DNA of 64,000 nt from Desulfobacteraceae bacterium (GCA_011389515.1 JAABUA010000004.1:40516-104515), one strand, 5' to 3'. Shown: positions 54,076 to 63,360, numbered from the stretch's first letter. The notes: generated by a model from the sequence alone, not told the origin. Numbers and translations are program-made.

Positions 54076-57000
54076 CTAATCATTAACAAAACTTGCAATT
54101 TCCATCAATATTTTTTTACTTTGATTCATCAATCCGTTTATACTCGATTTTGCCAGCATTGCAATCATGGTTTGTGAAGGTGTAATGCGAAACCGCCCGG
54201 GGGAAGATTGAACAAGGTCGAGAAGCGCATAGGGTTTTTTCTGGTGAATTTCTGAAAAAGCCATGGAAAGGGTGTCCATTGTAAGATCAAGACGCTTTAC
54301 ACCCGCCCGTTTTGAAAGAATTTTGAGCATAATCTTCAGCAAAAGATTAATGACTTCCTGGGGCGGTTGGCCGAATCTGTCAATGAGTTCTTCCCGGAAG
54401 TCGGCAACCTCTTTCAAATCCTGCATCCTTGCCAGTCTGCGGTATGCCGAAAGACGGCCGTCCTTATCCGGAATATAGGTTTCCGGAATAAATACCGAAA
54501 CCGGAATGTTGATCTCAGGTTCAAGGGTTTCCGTAACAATTTCGCCCTTGAGCCGTGCAATCGATTCTTCCATGAGCTGCAGAAACATGTCATAGCCCAC
54601 GGCCGATATGTGCCCGGACTGATGGATGCCCAATGCGGCGCCGCCCCCCCTGATTTTCAGATCGTGCAGCGCAATCTGAAAGCCTGCACCCAAATCGCTG
54701 TTCTCCATCAACACCTTGAGCCGCTTTTGTGCATCATGCCCCAAGGCCGCTTCACCGGGTATGATAAGATATGCATATGCCTGCTCGCCGGCCCTGCCCA
54801 CGCGGCCGCGAAGCTGATATATCTGGGCAAGCCCGAACCGGTCCGCACGGTTTATAATAATCGTATTTGCATTGGGGATATCCAAACCCGACTCCACGAT
54901 GGTGGTTGTCACCAGCATGTCGATTTCCCGGTTTACAAATTTTTCCATGACGTCTTCCAGCTCAACTTCACTCAAGCGCCCATGCGCAACGCCCAGTCGA
55001 ACCGCCGGCACCAGTTCCTTTAGATATTTTGCCGTATTCCAGATGGTATTGATATTGTTATGGACAAAAAAGATCTGTCCTCCCCGCTCCATTTCCCGTG
55101 TAATCGCTTCCGATATGACCGCTGGGTCCAGTTCGCTGATGTATGAAATGATCGGCTGCCGCAATTCCGGGGGCGTGGCAATGATGCTGATATCCCTTAC
55201 GCCCAGCATCGACATGTGCAGGGTTCGGGGAATGGGCGTAGCAGTCATGGACAACACATCCACCATGCTCCGCATTTTTTTCAGTTTTTCCTTATGCTTG
55301 ACCCCGAAACGCTGCTCTTCGTCTATTATAACAAGGCCCAGATCTTTAAACCCGATATCTTTCTGGAGCAGGCGGTGTGTTCCGATCACAATGTCGGCAA
55401 TGCCTTTCTGCATGCGATCGACAATGGCCTTTTGCTCCTTTTTTGTTCGAAACCGGCTGATACAATCAACGACTACGGGATACTTTTCAAATCGCTGGGT
55501 AAACGTATGAAAGTGCTGTTCTGCAAGGAGGGTGGTCGGGACCATCATGACCACCTGCTTTCCGTCGTTGACTGCCTTAAAAGCGGCGCGAAGCGCAACT
55601 TCAGTCTTTCCGTAACCGACATCCCCGCAAATCAGCCGGTCCATGGGGACAGGCGCCTCCATGTCGGCCAGAACATCTTCAATGGCCTTAATCTGGTCTT
55701 CGGTTTCATCATATGCGAAACCCGCTTCAAAATCCCTGTAATAGCTGTCATCCCCACCAAAGGCATGCCCTTTTTCAACTTTTCTCTGTGCATAAAGCTG
55801 GAGAAGCTCGCCCGCGATTTTTTCAACGCTTTTCTTTGCCTTTGTCTTTGCCTTTTCCCAGGAGGTTCCGCCGAGCTTGTCCACCACCGGGACGACATCT
55901 TCAACACCCATGTATTTCTGAACCATGTCCATACGGTCGACAGGAAGGTACAGCTTGTCGCTGTCCCGGTATTCAAGAACCATGAAATCGTTGGTGACGA
56001 CGTCAATGGTCAGTTTTTCAAGGCCTTTGTAGCGCCCGATGCCATGCGAGATATGAACAATGAGGTCGTCAATGTTGATATCGGAAAAATCAAGAAATGC
56101 GGTGCGTGCGGCATGGCGTTTTTCTCTCCGGCTTCGACGGATCGACTTTTTTCCGAAAATCTCCTTTTCCGTGACGACCGCAAGCCGCAGGTCGTGAAAA
56201 ACAAACCCTTCGCTTAAATGCCCGGGGATTATGGCGGACTTTGGCAATCTGCCGATTATATCCATAAACGATTGAAAAATTTCCAGTTTTTTCCCATACG
56301 GATCAAGCAACCCCCGGAGTCGATCCGCCTGAAATCGCGTCTGGCAGACAATCGCCACATGGTATTTATTCGCCTCATGGGTTTCAATCCAGTCCAAAAG
56401 CGGCGTTAACAATCGCTCCCCTTTGCCGTGAATTTTGACCTGTTCAGCAAGACCTGCATTGTCTTCCACCCCGGGCCGGAAAACCGCTCCCGCGGTTTTG
56501 GCCAAATCCTCCGGCGCCTGCACCCGTATGATATGAAATGACAGTTTTTGACGGTCCGAGAGGGCCGCTTTTACTCGCGGCCATTGCTGATAAATCGATT
56601 CGGGTGGAACGCACATTCGGTTGTCATCACAGGCGGAGAGATAATTCATGGTTGCCCGGTTTTCTTTTTTAACAGCTTCGCTTTCATTGGCAGCCGGGTC
56701 GTATTCAATCATCATGGCATGTTGATGCATATAATCAAACACCGTATCCGTCCGGCCGTAAATAAGGGGGAGCAAGCTTTCAACGCCCGGAAAGACCCCC
56801 TCATGTTGAAGCTTGTCAATAAATCCTGTAACCGCTGCCTCGGTAATGCCGGCAGAGGCTTTCTGGGCACGAGCCCGTTGAACTACCTCATTGATGGTGT
56901 GTTTTTCAAAGACAGCCTCCCTGGCCGGAAGGATGACCGCTTCTTCCATGTGGTCGACCTTTCTCTGGGTGGCAACAGAAAAACGGCGAATGGAATCAAC

Positions 57001-57621
57001 CGTGTCCCCGAACAATTCGATGCGAAGGGGATCGTCATACATTGGTGAAAACACATCGATAATCCCCCCCCGGATACTGTATTCCCCGGGCTCTTCAACA
57101 ACAGCCGAATACACGTAACCGCCGTCGTGAAGCTTGCCCACAAGCCTGTCGCGGTCCAGGTCTTCATTGACCATGACAAGCTCAGCATAATCGCATAAAA
57201 TATCCCGGGGAATAATCCGCTGAAGCAGTGTTTCAACGGGAACGACAACAATTGACGGGGAGTTTCCGGCAACTGCGAGTTCATACAGTATACGGATCCG
57301 GTATGCAGCTGTTTCGCTGTGGTAAGCAAGCCGTTTAAAAGGGAGGATGTTGTACGGCGGGAAGAGAAATACAGGCGGCGTGGATGGTCCGGAGAAAAAG
57401 GAAAGGTCCTGGACCACTGATTCGCCAACCTGCTTTGAAGGGACAATCAAAAATACGGTGCGTCTTATTCTTTCCGCCAGGCGGGCTATAACATAGGACC
57501 TTTCCGAACCGGCATATCCTTCGATGATAACATCCCGAACCGAACGAACCTGCATCGCATCAATTATGTCGTCAATCAGGGTTTCCTTGCTGTCAAAATG
57601 CTTTTCAGGTAAGATTTTCAT
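54076..57621 (-). CDS. mfd: Transcription-repair coupling factor Mfd
   Basis: 1181 residues. UvrB-like N-domain (about 1-300), RNA polymerase interaction domain (DLIVHISHGIGRYKGLEKL, about residue 525 on), and RecG-like SF2 motor with Walker A GDVGYGKTE near residue 664, DEEQRFGV, SMTATPIPRT, and the TRG region (QIYQLRGRVGRAGEQAYAYL). The C-domain D7 ends it. It removes stalled RNA polymerase and recruits UvrA. Full length, no anomaly. Confidence 0.97.
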   Translation of the reverse strand: MKILPEKHFDSKETLIDDIIDAMQVRSVRDVIIEGYAGSERSYVIARLAERIRRTVFLIVPSKQVGESVVQDLSFFSGPSTPPVFLFPPYNILPFKRLAYHSETAAYRIRILYELAVAGNSPSIVVVPVETLLQRIIPRDILCDYAELVMVNEDLDRDRLVGKLHDGGYVYSAVVEEPGEYSIRGGIIDVFSPMYDDPLRIELFGDTVDSIRRFSVATQRKVDHMEEAVILPAREAVFEKHTINEVVQRARAQKASAGITEAAVTGFIDKLQHEGVFPGVESLLPLIYGRTDTVFDYMHQHAMMIEYDPAANESEAVKKENRATMNYLSACDDNRMCVPPESIYQQWPRVKAALSDRQKLSFHIIRVQAPEDLAKTAGAVFRPGVEDNAGLAEQVKIHGKGERLLTPLLDWIETHEANKYHVAIVCQTRFQADRLRGLLDPYGKKLEIFQSFMDIIGRLPKSAIIPGHLSEGFVFHDLRLAVVTEKEIFGKKSIRRSRREKRHAARTAFLDFSDINIDDLIVHISHGIGRYKGLEKLTIDVVTNDFMVLEYRDSDKLYLPVDRMDMVQKYMGVEDVVPVVDKLGGTSWEKAKTKAKKSVEKIAGELLQLYAQRKVEKGHAFGGDDSYYRDFEAGFAYDETEDQIKAIEDVLADMEAPVPMDRLICGDVGYGKTEVALRAAFKAVNDGKQVVMMVPTTLLAEQHFHTFTQRFEKYPVVVDCISRFRTKKEQKAIVDRMQKGIADIVIGTHRLLQKDIGFKDLGLVIIDEEQRFGVKHKEKLKKMRSMVDVLSMTATPIPRTLHMSMLGVRDISIIATPPELRQPIISYISELDPAVISEAITREMERGGQIFFVHNNINTIWNTAKYLKELVPAVRLGVAHGRLSEVELEDVMEKFVNREIDMLVTTTIVESGLDIPNANTIIINRADRFGLAQIYQLRGRVGRAGEQAYAYLIIPGEAALGHDAQKRLKVLMENSDLGAGFQIALHDLKIRGGGAALGIHQSGHISAVGYDMFLQLMEESIARLKGEIVTETLEPEINIPVSVFIPETYIPDKDGRLSAYRRLARMQDLKEVADFREELIDRFGQPPQEVINLLLKIMLKILSKRAGVKRLDLTMDTLSMAFSEIHQKKPYALLDLVQSSPGRFRITPSQTMIAMLAKSSINGLMNQSKKILMEIASFVND

Positions 57622-57646
57622 ATGAATTGCTTTAGTAAAAAACCGC

Positions 57647-57675
57647 TTGACGGTTATTGGTCCTCATGGTATCAA
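57647..57675 (+). promoter_or_regulatory. Promoter of tRNA-Thr
   Basis: -35 TTGACG at 57647-57652, 17 nt spacer, -10-like TATCAA at 57670-57675, 17 bases before the first base of the tRNA. It is divergent from mfd. Confidence 0.5.
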
Positions 57676-57691
57676 AAATGACAAAATTTCA

Positions 57692-57767
57692 GCCGACGTA
57701 GCTCAGTTGGTAGAGCAGCTGATTCGTAATCAGCAGGCCAGCGGTTCAAATCCGCTCGTCGGCTCCA
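57692..57767 (+). tRNA. tRNA-Thr (anticodon CGT)
   Basis: A 76-base cloverleaf with acceptor arms GCCGACG and CGTCGGC, D-loop AGCTCAGTTGGTAGAGC, anticodon stem CTGAT/ATCAG with loop TCGTAA (anticodon CGT, reading ACG), T-loop GGTTCAAATCC, discriminator T and an encoded CCA. All stems pair. Confidence 0.97.
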
Positions 57768-57889
57768 TATTCAGGCCCCTTTTCTTCCCCATTTCATTTA
57801 TTGACCCTCAATATAGGACCTGCTGATAAAAGTTCAAGATAGAACCGATAAACCGCATCAACAATCTTCTTTTGAATCCTCGATGATAT

Positions 57890-58360
57890 TTACAGAGCAG
57901 TATGCTTTTCGTGTTTTCTCCTTGAAAAAAACAGGGCGGTGCCGATGCTGCCCCAGACAACGCAGACAGCGATGACCCCTTTTTGCAGAGGGGTAAGGGC
58001 GCCCGAAGGGGCATCCTCCTGCGGTCCAACTTCCCCTTCGATTATCGGTATGTGGATCATGGTGCCATGGCCGCTTTGGCGGACCTGAACACTCCATGTG
58101 CCGACAATGGAATGATCCGGCACGAAAACGAATTCTCCCTGATCATCAAGGGTTGAACGCCGCCACGGGGTTGTCGGTTTGTCGGCTGCAAAAACAGTTA
58201 TCTCCCCCCCGGCAAGGGGGCTCCCATTGTCGTATTGTGCAGCAATTTTTATCCCCGGCACCTCGGTATATCCCGCCACAACCCCATGAGCGTATACATT
58301 CACGGCTCCGAAAAGATAACAAGCCAGATAGAATGCCGGGAAAAAAATAGATTTTATCAT
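57890..58360 (-). CDS. Exported NikL/CbiL-like protein with C-terminal membrane anchor
   Basis: 156 residues: Sec signal ending YAHG (His at the mature start), a beta-sandwich carboxypeptidase-regulatory-like core (AAQYDNGSPLAGGEITVFAA, DQGEFVFVPDHSIVGTW), and a C-terminal helix at about 125-147 followed by RRKHEKH. The pattern His-first, Gly-Pro-rich sandwich, anchor recalls the NikL accessory proteins of nickel ECF importers. No ECF permease or ATPase is in the window, so this is tentative. It is 23 nt downstream of the next exported protein. Confidence 0.65.
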   Translation of the reverse strand: MIKSIFFPAFYLACYLFGAVNVYAHGVVAGYTEVPGIKIAAQYDNGSPLAGGEITVFAADKPTTPWRRSTLDDQGEFVFVPDHSIVGTWSVQVRQSGHGTMIHIPIIEGEVGPQEDAPSGALTPLQKGVIAVCVVWGSIGTALFFSRRKHEKHTAL

Positions 58361-58383
58361 ATATCATCACCTATTATATACTT

Positions 58384-59133
58384 TTAATGCCATTGAACAG
58401 CGCAATGCCCTTCTCCGGCATGTCCGATATGCATTCCCTGAAGCGTTATCTCATGGACCTTTGCACCATCGGCAAATGGCGCAAATCCAACGGCGCCTGT
58501 ATTCATGGGGTCATCAGCCTCCTTATCGGCCCTGCCGAAAACGTGGTCAAAATGAAAGGTCATTTCCAGATTTGCCGCCTCCCCTTCTCGCAGAAATCCC
58601 TTTCGCTCATCACCGACAAATTCGCCGCAGGTATACGTAGCCTCTTCGGCAGTACGGATCTGAAATTGTATTTTTTGTCCATCCTTTTCGGCTTTTCCTA
58701 TCAGCAGCATTGAATACCCGGACAAAATCCCTCCTTTATCGGCAACAACTCTCCAGGAAATGGCATTGTAATGACCGGTCGGGGCATCGGCCGCCTCACC
58801 CACAAAAACCGGCAGGATTTGGTCACTGCCTCTTGCAAGATCGACCACATAAACACCGTCAAGAACCACTTTTTCTTTGGTGGAAAGAGGCTGTCCGGAA
58901 TGCGGATCATAGGGAGGGTCGGTCTGATATGCGGTAATATGGGAAAGCGCTACAAACGCATGGTCGAATGTCAGTGTCCATCCATCCTTGGTTTGCTTGG
59001 GAGGAAGAAAACCTTCCGTGATCAGTTCTTCACCGTTGGCGAAAAATGTAAGCGTACCGGACGCTGAGGCCGGCGCAGGAATCAACAAACCCAAAAAGGC
59101 AAATATGATACAGACCAAAATCGACTTTTTCAT
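58384..59133 (-). CDS. Exported protein of unknown function, His-rich end
   Basis: 249 residues with a clear signal peptide (hydrophobic 5-23, ASA cleavage). The mature part is mostly beta, with YTCGEFVGDERKGFL and a striking C-terminus GMHIGHAGEGHCAVQWH that could bind a metal. I do not recognise the family with certainty. It is transcribed just before the NikL-like gene, so a joint role in nickel or cobalt uptake is inferred. GGAG precedes the ATG. Confidence 0.7.
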   Translation of the reverse strand: MKKSILVCIIFAFLGLLIPAPASASGTLTFFANGEELITEGFLPPKQTKDGWTLTFDHAFVALSHITAYQTDPPYDPHSGQPLSTKEKVVLDGVYVVDLARGSDQILPVFVGEAADAPTGHYNAISWRVVADKGGILSGYSMLLIGKAEKDGQKIQFQIRTAEEATYTCGEFVGDERKGFLREGEAANLEMTFHFDHVFGRADKEADDPMNTGAVGFAPFADGAKVHEITLQGMHIGHAGEGHCAVQWH

Positions 59134-59236
59134 CTTACTTCTCCGTTTCGTTTAGCGTTATTTTAAAACCACCGCATGCTTGCGCAGGAGACCTGCCGGA
59201 AAATCAAAAAAAGAAGCGATAGTCAAACCATAAGAC

Positions 59237-59286
59237 AAAAAAAAAGCTATGACAGTCCCGGTGTTTCAATGAAGGGCCTTCATGGC
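59237..59286 (-). terminator. Terminator-like hairpin after the small minus-strand ORF
   Basis: On the minus strand GCCATGA pairs with TCATAGC (one G-T), enclosing the perfect 7 bp arm palindrome ATGAAGG-C-CCTTCAT. It is followed by nine T residues (59245-59237). It starts two bases past the 71-residue ORF and precedes the exported-protein operon. Confidence 0.5.
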
Positions 59287-59287
59287 T

Positions 59288-59503
59288 TTACAATTCTTTC
59301 TCAGTTATGGTAAATCGCTTTTGCACAATTTCATATTGTTTTTGTATACGTTCATATATTTTCTGCCGATTGTCAAATTGTAAATCAAAATTCTGTTTAC
59401 CCCGATATTCAAACTTCCTAAGATGCCACACAACTGAATCTCTACAGTCTGTATCCTTCATTTTTATATTAATTTTACCGGTTGCCGCATAACCTCTTGA
59501 CAT
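59288..59503 (-). CDS. Hypothetical small protein (71 aa)
   Basis: It reads MSRGYAATGKINIKMKDTDC and ends with basic/acidic helix IYERIQKQYEIVQKRFTITE. No family recognised. A terminator-like hairpin at its 3' end and a palindrome in the divergent promoter region argue that it is expressed. The ribosome site is weak (AAAGAATAAA). Confidence 0.45.
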   Translation of the reverse strand: MSRGYAATGKINIKMKDTDCRDSVVWHLRKFEYRGKQNFDLQFDNRQKIYERIQKQYEIVQKRFTITEKEL

Positions 59504-59516
59504 TTTATTCTTTTCT

Positions 59517-59540
59517 GTTTAATTATTGACATTATTAAAC
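59517..59540. promoter_or_regulatory. Palindrome between divergent small ORFs
   Basis: GTTTAAT and ATTAAAC form 7 bp inverted arms separated by TATTGACATT, which includes a possible -35 (TTGACA) for the plus-strand ORF. It may be an operator for the divergent pair. Confidence 0.4.
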
Positions 59541-59545
59541 AACGA

Positions 59546-59803
59546 ATGAAGAAACGCTTTGGGATAAGTGCACTGTTTATGCTAAAGAGACACACCGAAC
59601 AAGTAAGTAATTTGGTAATATCGAAGAAAACGAATACGGATTATCCGGATGACATCCAGTTAAAAACAGAAATCGATGAAATTGCCAACCGGATCGATCG
59701 CATACTGGAAACAGTGAGAGAGCATTTCCCCATCGGTAAAAATGAACAGGAAAAATCCGAAATAGAACCGGGTGAACATGCAGAAGGGCAAAGCGAAGAA
59801 TAG
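59546..59803 (+). CDS. Hypothetical small acidic protein (85 aa)
   Basis: It begins MKKRFGISALFMLKRHTEQV, has a probable helix LKTEIDEIANRIDRILETV, and ends in Glu/Gln-rich sequence. No family recognised. An internal ATG at 59579 is possible. It is 48 nt upstream of the IHF/HU gene and could be co-transcribed. Confidence 0.45.
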   Translation: MKKRFGISALFMLKRHTEQVSNLVISKKTNTDYPDDIQLKTEIDEIANRIDRILETVREHFPIGKNEQEKSEIEPGEHAEGQSEE

Positions 59804-59851
59804 CCCGGTTCAAATATCGATTTACAATTAACAGCCCGAGCAGGAGGCATG

Positions 59852-60139
59852 ATGGCATTGACAAAAAATAAAATTGTGGAGCAGGTGAACGAACTCGGCT
59901 TTACCAAAAAAAAATCGGTTGACATTGTAGAATCCCTTCTTGAAATTATCAAAAGAAGCCTGGAAAACGGGGAAGATGTTCTTGTTTCCGGTTTCGGAAA
60001 ATTTTGCGTGAAAGGCAAATCAACCAGAAGGGGAAGAAATCCGGCTACGGGAGACGACCTGCTTCTTGACGCCAGACGGGTCGTGACGTTCAAGTGCTCG
60101 GGCAAGCTGAGAGATCGTATCAATATCCGAGAGGAATAG
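59852..60139 (+). CDS. Integration host factor/HU-family protein (IHF alpha-like)
   Basis: 95 residues from ATG 59852 (AGGAGG 4 nt upstream; ATG 59849 is too close). It reads MALTKNKIVEQVNELGFTKK, SGFGKFCVKGKSTRRGRNPATG, and ends SGKLRDRI. The RGRNPATGD arm and early residues favour IHF alpha over HU. It bends DNA at specific sites and would assist sigma54 activation; an NtrC-type regulator is encoded next door. Confidence 0.9.
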   Translation: MALTKNKIVEQVNELGFTKKKSVDIVESLLEIIKRSLENGEDVLVSGFGKFCVKGKSTRRGRNPATGDDLLLDARRVVTFKCSGKLRDRINIREE

Positions 60140-60162
60140 TTTTTAGAACCCATCTCAACATT

Positions 60163-60211
60163 ACCACCAAGGGCATGAACCCGAAACCGGTTCATGCCCT
60201 TGGTGGTTTTT
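60163..60211 (+). terminator. Intrinsic terminator of the IHF-like gene
   Basis: An 18 bp perfect stem, ACCACCAAGGGCATGAAC with GTTCATGCCCTTGGTGGT, loop CCGAAACCG, then TTTT. It is 23 bases after the stop codon. The preceding bases 60148-60160 repeat the TTTTTAGAACCCATCTCAACA string also seen at 6305. Confidence 0.85.
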
Positions 60212-60227
60212 ACGCTTTATTATATGT

Positions 60228-60388
60228 GATGCACCCGTAAAAAGACTCGATCAGACGACTTCGTAATCACGCCATGGCGTGACAAGATCAAAGGCTTGCG
60301 CGATCCCGAAGAATGCAGCGTACTTAGCGTACGTGAGATTCTGAGGGATCGCGCGTAACGCAGATATTGGACTTTTAACGGAGTCGTC
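60228..60388. repeat. MITE-like palindromic element, family R1, copy c
   Basis: 161 bp with ends GATGCACCCGTAAAAAG and ACTTTTAACGGAGTCGTC and a perfect 6 bp flanking duplication ATATGT (60222-60227, 60389-60394). The interior CACGCCATGGCGTG, AAGATCAAAGG, GTACTTAGCGTACG and TAACGCAGATATTGG match copies a and b. Its right end overlaps the stop codon of the response regulator gene. Confidence 0.85.
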
Positions 60389-61772
60389 ATATGTCAATGC
60401 CGTAAAGCTTCATCTTGCTCAACAGGGAAGGATGGCTTATTTCAAGCAGCCTGGCCGCCTTCGTTCTATTTCCTCCGGTTTGTGTAAGCGCCCTGCTGAT
60501 TAATGCCTTCTCCAGCCTTATTTTTCCTGTTTTTATTGAAAACCCGGAAAAAACATCATCTGTTCCGGTCAAACGTTCACTTGCAGCGCGCGTCAAAATC
60601 GCGGGAAAGTGTTCCGGCTTCAGTTGTTTGTCTTCTGCGAGAACGATTGCGCGTTCAATCATGTTCTCCAGTTCCCTGACATTGCCGGGCCATTGATATT
60701 CCAGAAGCAAAGACATTGCGGCCGAGGAAACGGAATTAACCTTTTTATCGAATTTTCGGCCGTAGCGATCCATAAAAAAATGGCAAAGCAACGGGATATC
60801 CTCGCTTCGTTCCGCCAGCGGAGGAATATGTATCGCCATGACATTCAAGCGATAATACAGGTCTTCCCTGAAATGGCCTCTTTCAATCGCTTCTTCGAGA
60901 TTTTTCGATGTCGCGGCAATCACCCGGACATCCACTATCCTTGTTCCGGAATCGCCAACCGACCGGATTTCGCTTTCCTGCAATACCCGCAGCAGCTTGA
61001 CCTGTAATGCAATGGGCAGGTCCCCGATTTCATCGAGGAATATGGTACCCCCTTGCGCCGCCTCGAACAATCCGCCATAGTCACGGTCAGCACCGGTAAA
61101 CGCCCCTTTTTTATGTCCAAACAACTCGCTTTCAAGTAAATTATGAGGTATTCCTGCACAATTAACCGGAACCATTTGGTTTTTATTACGCTTACTGCTG
61201 GAATGGATACCCCTGGCGATCAATTCTTTTCCCGTTCCGCTCTGCCCGGTAATCAGAACCGTCGTATCATATTGCGAAACCTTTAGAGACAGCTTGAACA
61301 AGTCCTGCATTGATTTGCTCTTGGCAACCATGCTGCCGAAACTCTGTGAAGCTTCGATTTCCCCTATTCTTTGTCGTAAAGCACTGTTTTCCGCCTTCAA
61401 CTGTAATTTTTCACGGGCCTTTTTGAGCGTGAGCAGAATTTCATCCGGCTTGAACGGTTTGGAAATATAATCATATGCACCAAGCTTCATCGCTTCGACC
61501 GCAACATCGATGCTGCCATATGCGGACATCATGATAACATCGGTTTTTTCCAGGTATTGACCGGCTGATTTCATAAACGTCATACCGTCCATTTTCGGCA
61601 TCATTATATCGCAGAAGATATAATCATACCCTTCCCCGTTGATCACTTTGCGCAGCGCTTCATCCCCGTCGGAAGCTTCATCAACGATGTATCCGCTGTC
61701 CGTAAGCAGTGCCGACATCATGTGGCGCATGTTGGTCTGATCGTCGACGATCAATATCCTGTTATGAATCAT
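60387..61772 (-). CDS. NtrC-family sigma54-dependent response regulator
   Basis: 461 residues from ATG 61772, which overlaps the kinase gene by 11 bases. The receiver domain has Asp10/Asp11 and phospho-acceptor Asp55 (FCDIMMPKMDG). The AAA+ domain has GQSGTGKELIARGIH, sigma54-contact GAFTGA in HKKGAFTGADRD, and FLDEIGDLP. A Fis-type HTH ends it. The stop codon TGA is created by the junction of the R1 element and its target duplication, so the native C-terminus was probably a few residues different. Confidence 0.94.
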   Translation of the reverse strand: MIHNRILIVDDQTNMRHMMSALLTDSGYIVDEASDGDEALRKVINGEGYDYIFCDIMMPKMDGMTFMKSAGQYLEKTDVIMMSAYGSIDVAVEAMKLGAYDYISKPFKPDEILLTLKKAREKLQLKAENSALRQRIGEIEASQSFGSMVAKSKSMQDLFKLSLKVSQYDTTVLITGQSGTGKELIARGIHSSSKRNKNQMVPVNCAGIPHNLLESELFGHKKGAFTGADRDYGGLFEAAQGGTIFLDEIGDLPIALQVKLLRVLQESEIRSVGDSGTRIVDVRVIAATSKNLEEAIERGHFREDLYYRLNVMAIHIPPLAERSEDIPLLCHFFMDRYGRKFDKKVNSVSSAAMSLLLEYQWPGNVRELENMIERAIVLAEDKQLKPEHFPAILTRAASERLTGTDDVFSGFSIKTGKIRLEKALISRALTQTGGNRTKAARLLEISHPSLLSKMKLYGIDI

Positions 61773-63318
61773 AGCCGGATTTTCTTTTGTCTGCCCGCGG
61801 CAGCCGGATAACAATGCTGGCCCCGCATTCCTTGTTGTTCTGTATTGAAATGCTTCCGCCAAACCGCTCAATAATCATGTAACTTACATACAGTCCGAGT
61901 CCCGTGCCCTTGCCGGTTTCCTTGGTAGTGAAAAAAGGATCAAATACTTTGTCCATATTGTCAACCGGAAAACCGGAGCCATTGTCCTTAATTTCGAGTT
62001 GAAACCATTTCCCGTCCTCAGTATTTGCGGTAACAAACCGGATTTCCCCCTGGTTTGAATTTTCTGCAGAAGGAATTGAATCTGCGGCATTGATGACGAG
62101 ATTGACAATCACCTGGTGCATTTGATGATAATCCGCATAAACGATATCATCGGCAGACGAGAAATCAAAATACAGACGGATATTTTCCATCAATGGCTGC
62201 TGCGAAAGCATTCGCCCGGTGTCATAAAGCAGGTCATGAACGGAAAATTCCGTAAAATCTGATGTGGTTGATCGGGAAAAATCAAGCAGCTGCCGAATGA
62301 TATTATTGATGCGGTTGATTTCAGCTTCTGCCCGGGTGATGTAGTCCATGCCGTTTCTATCATCAGAAGATATGGAACGGGTCTTGAGCAAACCTAAATA
62401 TCCGAGCACAATACCGATTGGATTGCCGATTTCATGGGCGATGCCTGCAGAGAGCCGGCCGATGGAAGCAAGTTTTTCCGCCCGGATGATCTCCTGCTGG
62501 GCTTTTTTTAAATCCCGATTGGCTGTTTCAATTTTCTCGATGGATTGCTCTAATTCGTGCCTGTCATCTTCGATACGATGCATCATGCGATTCAGGGAAG
62601 AAGACAGTCTGCTGAACTCATCGTGCTGCTTTTCCGGAAACAGGTCAAACGGCTCTGAATACCGGTAATTATCCGTAAGTCGGATGAATCGTCGGACAGG
62701 ACGGATAACAAGGCCTGTAAAACGATAAACACCTGCAACAAACAGTATCAGAAAATTTAACAACAAATACCCCATGGCTGCCTGCTGAGCGTTTCGCAGC
62801 ATCTGGTAATCGGAACCAAGCGTCATTGCCACGATGCCTGCGCCGGAACCGTCCGGTAAAGGGGCGCCGATGACAAGGTATTTGCCTCTTTTCCAAAAGA
62901 TCCCCCACTCCCGGCCGGCAAAAAGGTGTGCAGGCTGACCTGTATTTTTGACATGCGCAAGAAGCGTCCTTGCGTGTCGATCGATAATGTCGGCATCCGC
63001 ATCTGCAAGATACAATGTGTCCCTTCTTTCGTTTACATTTGCGTATACAATGCCGGGGTAAATGCCGTTTTCGTTTCCGGACAATGCGGTTAATTGTTCT
63101 TGGAAGACCCGATCCGCATCATGCATTGCTACAATCCAATTTTTCCCGAACGTAAAATGCGTATCAATGATATTTCTTTCAATGAGGCGAAACAGAACGA
63201 AATTGGTCAAACCGATGGCGACCAGCAAAAGCAGGGCAAGGGTGATGGCAATTTTTACTTTAAGGCTCTTTAAGCGCACTAGAACCGCCGGAAATAAAGA
63301 GTAGATGGATAAAATCAT
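61762..63318 (-). CDS. Membrane sensor histidine kinase
   Basis: 518 residues. First helix about 18-45, a periplasmic sensor of about 130 residues with TLYLADADADIIDRHARTLL (Cache-like), second helix about 185-205, HAMP (about 205-260), a coiled coil, HisKA with His in GIAHEIGNPIGIVLG, and ATPase boxes N (VNLVINAADS), G1 DNGSGFP and G2 GTGLGL. Cognate kinase of the overlapping NtrC-type regulator. The signal is unknown. Confidence 0.93.
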   Translation of the reverse strand: MILSIYSLFPAVLVRLKSLKVKIAITLALLLLVAIGLTNFVLFRLIERNIIDTHFTFGKNWIVAMHDADRVFQEQLTALSGNENGIYPGIVYANVNERRDTLYLADADADIIDRHARTLLAHVKNTGQPAHLFAGREWGIFWKRGKYLVIGAPLPDGSGAGIVAMTLGSDYQMLRNAQQAAMGYLLLNFLILFVAGVYRFTGLVIRPVRRFIRLTDNYRYSEPFDLFPEKQHDEFSRLSSSLNRMMHRIEDDRHELEQSIEKIETANRDLKKAQQEIIRAEKLASIGRLSAGIAHEIGNPIGIVLGYLGLLKTRSISSDDRNGMDYITRAEAEINRINNIIRQLLDFSRSTTSDFTEFSVHDLLYDTGRMLSQQPLMENIRLYFDFSSADDIVYADYHQMHQVIVNLVINAADSIPSAENSNQGEIRFVTANTEDGKWFQLEIKDNGSGFPVDNMDKVFDPFFTTKETGKGTGLGLYVSYMIIERFGGSISIQNNKECGASIVIRLPRADKRKSGYDS

Positions 63319-63360
63319 TATAAAATGGCAATGCGCGGTTAATCAACAAAAAAAGCGCAT

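Noticed and set aside
59134..59236. Cobalamin or nickel/cobalt riboswitch in the leader of the exported-protein operon
   Set aside because: The gene context suggested it, but I find no B12-box or other conserved core; the leader is short and A/T-rich.
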